Assembly (NCBI GenBank): GCA_023053575.1
Contig: JAKZAP010000007.1
Span: 10,987,008 to 11,051,007, forward strand
DNA length: 64,000 bases
Origin: Branchinecta lynchi
Lineage: Eukaryota; Arthropoda; Branchiopoda; Anostraca; Branchinectidae
Reading direction: 5' to 3'
Below the pieces are notes generated by a model. That model was not told where the DNA came from, searched no databases, and was given only the letters and a program-made list of their open reading frames with translations. A program made the position numbers and the translations under genes. This document shows positions 63,959 to 64,000 of this stretch, piece by piece. Each line of letters starts with the position of its first letter. The first letter of the stretch is position 1.

Positions 63959-64000
63959 TTCACAAGTGACTGCTCACCAGTCTTATAACCCGTTTTCAGA
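63959..64000 (+). mobile_element. MITE-1 fragment, cut by window end
   Basis: CTCACCAGTCTTATAACCCG matches the MITE-1 interior just before the T5 tract. The next bases (TTTTCAGA) are the start of the same region, diverged or occupied by another insertion beyond the window. Confidence 0.6.

Overview
The window is nuclear DNA of an invertebrate animal. It has two spliced host genes with ordinary GT-AG introns (a CDC27/APC3 subunit and an IRAK/Pelle-type death-domain kinase), one intronless methyltransferase gene, and a dense mixture of retroelements and non-autonomous DNA elements. No bacterial, organellar or viral gene organisation is visible. I cannot name the species; the repeat mix (Penelope-like elements with hammerhead ribozymes, CR1/L2-like LINEs, minisatellite-cored DNA elements) fits a marine or other non-model invertebrate.

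Layout. 1-2159: reverse-oriented minisatellite-cored element (family E, about 281-bp units). 2418-3272 (-): membrane-anchored class I methyltransferase. 4276-7930 (-): decayed LINE-1 with a (GATT)n tail. 8107-15075 (+): 3' half of CDC27 in five exons, whose third large intron holds another E element (10449-12200). 15268-19050 (-): a two-ORF LINE (LINE-2). Its repeated 5' leader was split by a Penelope-like composite (19217-23805) made of two head-to-head copies, flanked by a 12-bp target duplication. 24740-25790: Penelope-end-derived tandem repeat. 26180-30065: one F element and one E element. 30072-33991: an E element carrying a nested LINE (LINE-3) and possibly a host gene fragment. 34000-39850: mostly non-coding, with a tandem repeat, a 3-bp-TSD MITE and an 8-bp-TSD hAT MITE. 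39873-40648 (-): probable exon of an unrecognised acidic protein. 43000-63063 (-): a complete ten-exon IRAK/Pelle kinase gene, whose introns hold F elements, MITEs, hammerhead remnants and a MITE split by a 2.5-kb E element.

The host genes have no visible functional link: CDC27 is a cell-cycle (anaphase-promoting complex) scaffold, and the IRAK-type kinase acts downstream of Toll/IL-1 receptors. The most unusual content is the mobile DNA. The E and F families are unrelated in core sequence but share one architecture: a terminal palindrome next to a T-run, a GTCY-type tetranucleotide run, a leader, a tandem core, and an end hairpin followed by CTTG-TT. The window itself holds an occupied site and a near-identical empty site for E. 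These elements resemble non-autonomous Helentron/Helitron2-type elements, but that assignment is an inference. Eight 44-nt hammerhead-ribozyme-like motifs are also present, and one has a compensatory change in helix I.
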